Source of the DNA: Nitrosopumilaceae archaeon
GTDB lineage: Archaea; Thermoproteota; Nitrososphaeria; Nitrososphaerales; Nitrosopumilaceae
Assembly (NCBI GenBank): GCA_035631875.1
Contig: DASQHX010000010.1
Location: 124,001 to 188,000, forward strand
DNA length: 64,000 nucleotides
Reading direction: 5' to 3'
Positions 62,961 through 64,000 of the stretch are shown here, in pieces (within the stretch, counting starts at the first letter, position 1; the number at the start of each line of letters is the position of its first letter). The notes beneath the pieces are model-generated. The model worked only from the letters and a program-made list of their open reading frames with translations. It was not told the DNA's origin and searched no databases. A program made the translations under genes and the position numbers.

Positions 62961-63890
62961 CTACGGTGCGTATTGTGTGTAATTTGCGCCTGTACCGATA
63001 TTACATGTTGATGGATGTGCAGCATCATAGCAACCAGCTATTTTTTGATTTATTACATCCATGCCTTGTGCAATCAACACATTTCTGTCTCGTGCATTCT
63101 CATCAGTTGTTGAAACTTGATCTATACCAACATAATGTGAACCAGATGCTACATTCATTTCATCAAGTAGTGCTATTGCTCTTGCTTCAGAATCTGCCAA
63201 AGTTTTTTCAATATATGCTTGTCTATCTCTTCCATTCTCATCAGTTGAAACACTTGTTAAGCTAGCATAGTTTGTAGTCAAACTTGCCAATTGAGCTGCC
63301 AAATCAGTATTTTGTTGTTCCAGTGTTGCTATCCCTTGTTGTATCAACACATTTCTGTTTCGTGCATTCTCATCAGTTGTTGAAACTTGATCTATACCAA
63401 CATAGTGTGGACTTAGACTTGCTAATGCTAGCGCTATTTTGTAATTGTTTTTATCCATTTGTGCCATTGACAGTGCAATCTGAGTATTTCTATCCATGTG
63501 TACCGTCTCATCAGTAGAAGTGCTTGTTAGACCTGCATAACCTGTAGAAAATTTGTCTAAGCCTAAAACATGAATCTCGCTAAAGATTGTCATACCCTTT
63601 GCTTGTGAATATATTTGACCGTTTGCAATGTTTACATTTCTATCAACTAACACAGTTTCATCAGTTGTAGTACTTGTTGAACCAGCATAGTTAGTACTTT
63701 GATCTAATGGCAATACATGAGTATCAGAATATTTCTGTAGTGCCCTTGCAGCTCCAATAGCTGCATTCTGTTGAATGGTACTTTGGCTATCATCAGCAGA
63801 TGCCAAATTGACAAGGTATTGACCGCTAAATCCAAACATTACAATAATCATTAAACCGGCTAGTATCTTTTTTTGCACGATTTCTATCAT
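62961..63890 (-). CDS. Secreted protein with five STTDE-type repeats
   Basis: A 309-residue exported protein with a signal peptide (KILAGLMIIVMFGFSGQYLV). The body holds five repeats built on [NGH]Y[AV]Gxx(S/T)STTDE-x3-DRN: NYAGSTSTTTDETVLVDRN, GYAGLTSTSTDETVHMDRN, HYVGIDQVSTTDENARNRN, NYASLTSVSTDENGRDRQ and HYVGIDQVSTTDENARDRN. Repeats are about 45-50 residues apart, separated by helices. A CYDAAHPSTC disulfide loop closes the protein. I know no family; it may form a surface fibre or bind a metal via the acidic DExxxxDR motif. Confidence 0.7.
   Translation of the reverse strand: MIEIVQKKILAGLMIIVMFGFSGQYLVNLASADDSQSTIQQNAAIGAARALQKYSDTHVLPLDQSTNYAGSTSTTTDETVLVDRNVNIANGQIYSQAKGMTIFSEIHVLGLDKFSTGYAGLTSTSTDETVHMDRNTQIALSMAQMDKNNYKIALALASLSPHYVGIDQVSTTDENARNRNVLIQQGIATLEQQNTDLAAQLASLTTNYASLTSVSTDENGRDRQAYIEKTLADSEARAIALLDEMNVASGSHYVGIDQVSTTDENARDRNVLIAQGMDVINQKIAGCYDAAHPSTCNIGTGANYTQYAP
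63073..63409. repeat. Near-identical 67-base direct repeats within the secreted protein gene
   Basis: Segments 63073-63139 and 63343-63409 differ at only about two positions. They encode the two HYVGIDQVSTTDE repeats, 270 bases (90 residues) apart. The near-identity at DNA level suggests recent duplication or gene conversion between repeats. Confidence 0.75.
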
Positions 63891-64000
63891 ATTTCATGGG
63901 TTTTAAAACCTTGCGATAATGAGATTTTGACGATAATGATCGCTTGATATAATTCGAATTTCTTAATATCATATTGGAAGAGATTCTTTCAGTACAAAAT

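Noticed and set aside
1-64000. CRISPR arrays, insertion sequences, prophage or conjugative genes
   Set aside because: No regularly spaced repeats, transposase, integrase or terminal repeats were seen. The window reads as core chromosome.

Overview
The window is AT-rich archaeal DNA and most likely comes from an ammonia-oxidising-type Nitrososphaerota (Thaumarchaeota), probably a member of the Nitrosopumilales. Supporting signs are archaeal information genes (aRF1, ribosomal protein S26e, archaeal-type AspRS with GatCAB, PurP), many apparently leaderless genes with a TATA box about 25 bases before the start codon, stand-alone Lrp/AsnC ligand domains, secreted proteins with WIK-type repeats, and many tiny Cys-rich proteins. 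No amo or carbon-fixation gene lies in the window, so the lifestyle is inferred from relatedness only.

Layout. 0.2-9.6 kb: housekeeping and hypothetical genes (VOC protein, two RAM-domain proteins, tRNA-Phe, cobalamin adenosyltransferase, HD hydrolase, secreted metalloprotease, archaeal ornithine cyclodeaminase family, phosphoribosyltransferase, SDR, universal stress protein). 9.7-14.1 kb: aspS-gatC-gatA-gatB operon for Asp-tRNA(Asn) amidation, preceded by a pseudoknot-capable element. 15.2 kb: purP. 16.3-19.3 kb: a metal-handling cluster (ZIP transporter, two regulators, cobalt transporter cbtB-cbtA) with strong inverted repeats in both divergent promoters. 19.4-23.6 kb: three-gene ABC system (ATPase, large secreted CARDB/NEW3-like protein, MacB/FtsX-type permease). 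23.9-31.7 kb: thiol-redox proteins, aRF1, HIT protein and several membrane-anchored surface proteins. 31.8-41.2 kb: ilvD, the trpEGDCBA operon and pyrG. 41.2-46.4 kb: NAD kinase fused to a winged helix, PfkB-family kinase, S26e, phospholipid synthase and small zinc-binding proteins. 47-53.5 kb: PepF-like peptidase, pyruvoyl arginine decarboxylase, divergent peroxiredoxin, alcohol dehydrogenase plus class I aldolase. 54.1-59.7 kb: ilvB-ilvN-leuA, rhomboid protease and leuB-like gene, with a leader before ilvB that encodes a Leu/Ile/Val-rich 20-residue peptide. 59.7-64 kb: a second AspRS-like gene, a KH-type protein, an OppD-like ATPase and a secreted repeat protein.

How the genes work together. 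Branched-chain amino acid synthesis is represented by ilvD, ilvBN, leuA and leuB (ilvC, leuCD and the transaminase are not here). Tryptophan synthesis is complete except for trpF. The aspS-gatCAB operon implies transamidation for Asn-tRNA. Metal uptake genes sit beside dedicated regulators and fit with cobalamin use (adenosyltransferase, CbtAB).

The most promising undescribed items are the ilvB leader, the pseudoknot-capable element upstream of aspS, the paired operators in the ZIP/regulator promoter, the NAD kinase-winged helix fusion, the divergent pair of histidine-motif surface proteins, the five-repeat secreted protein, and several zinc-ribbon mini-proteins below usual gene-calling size. 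All assignments come from reading motifs by eye; no database search was run.
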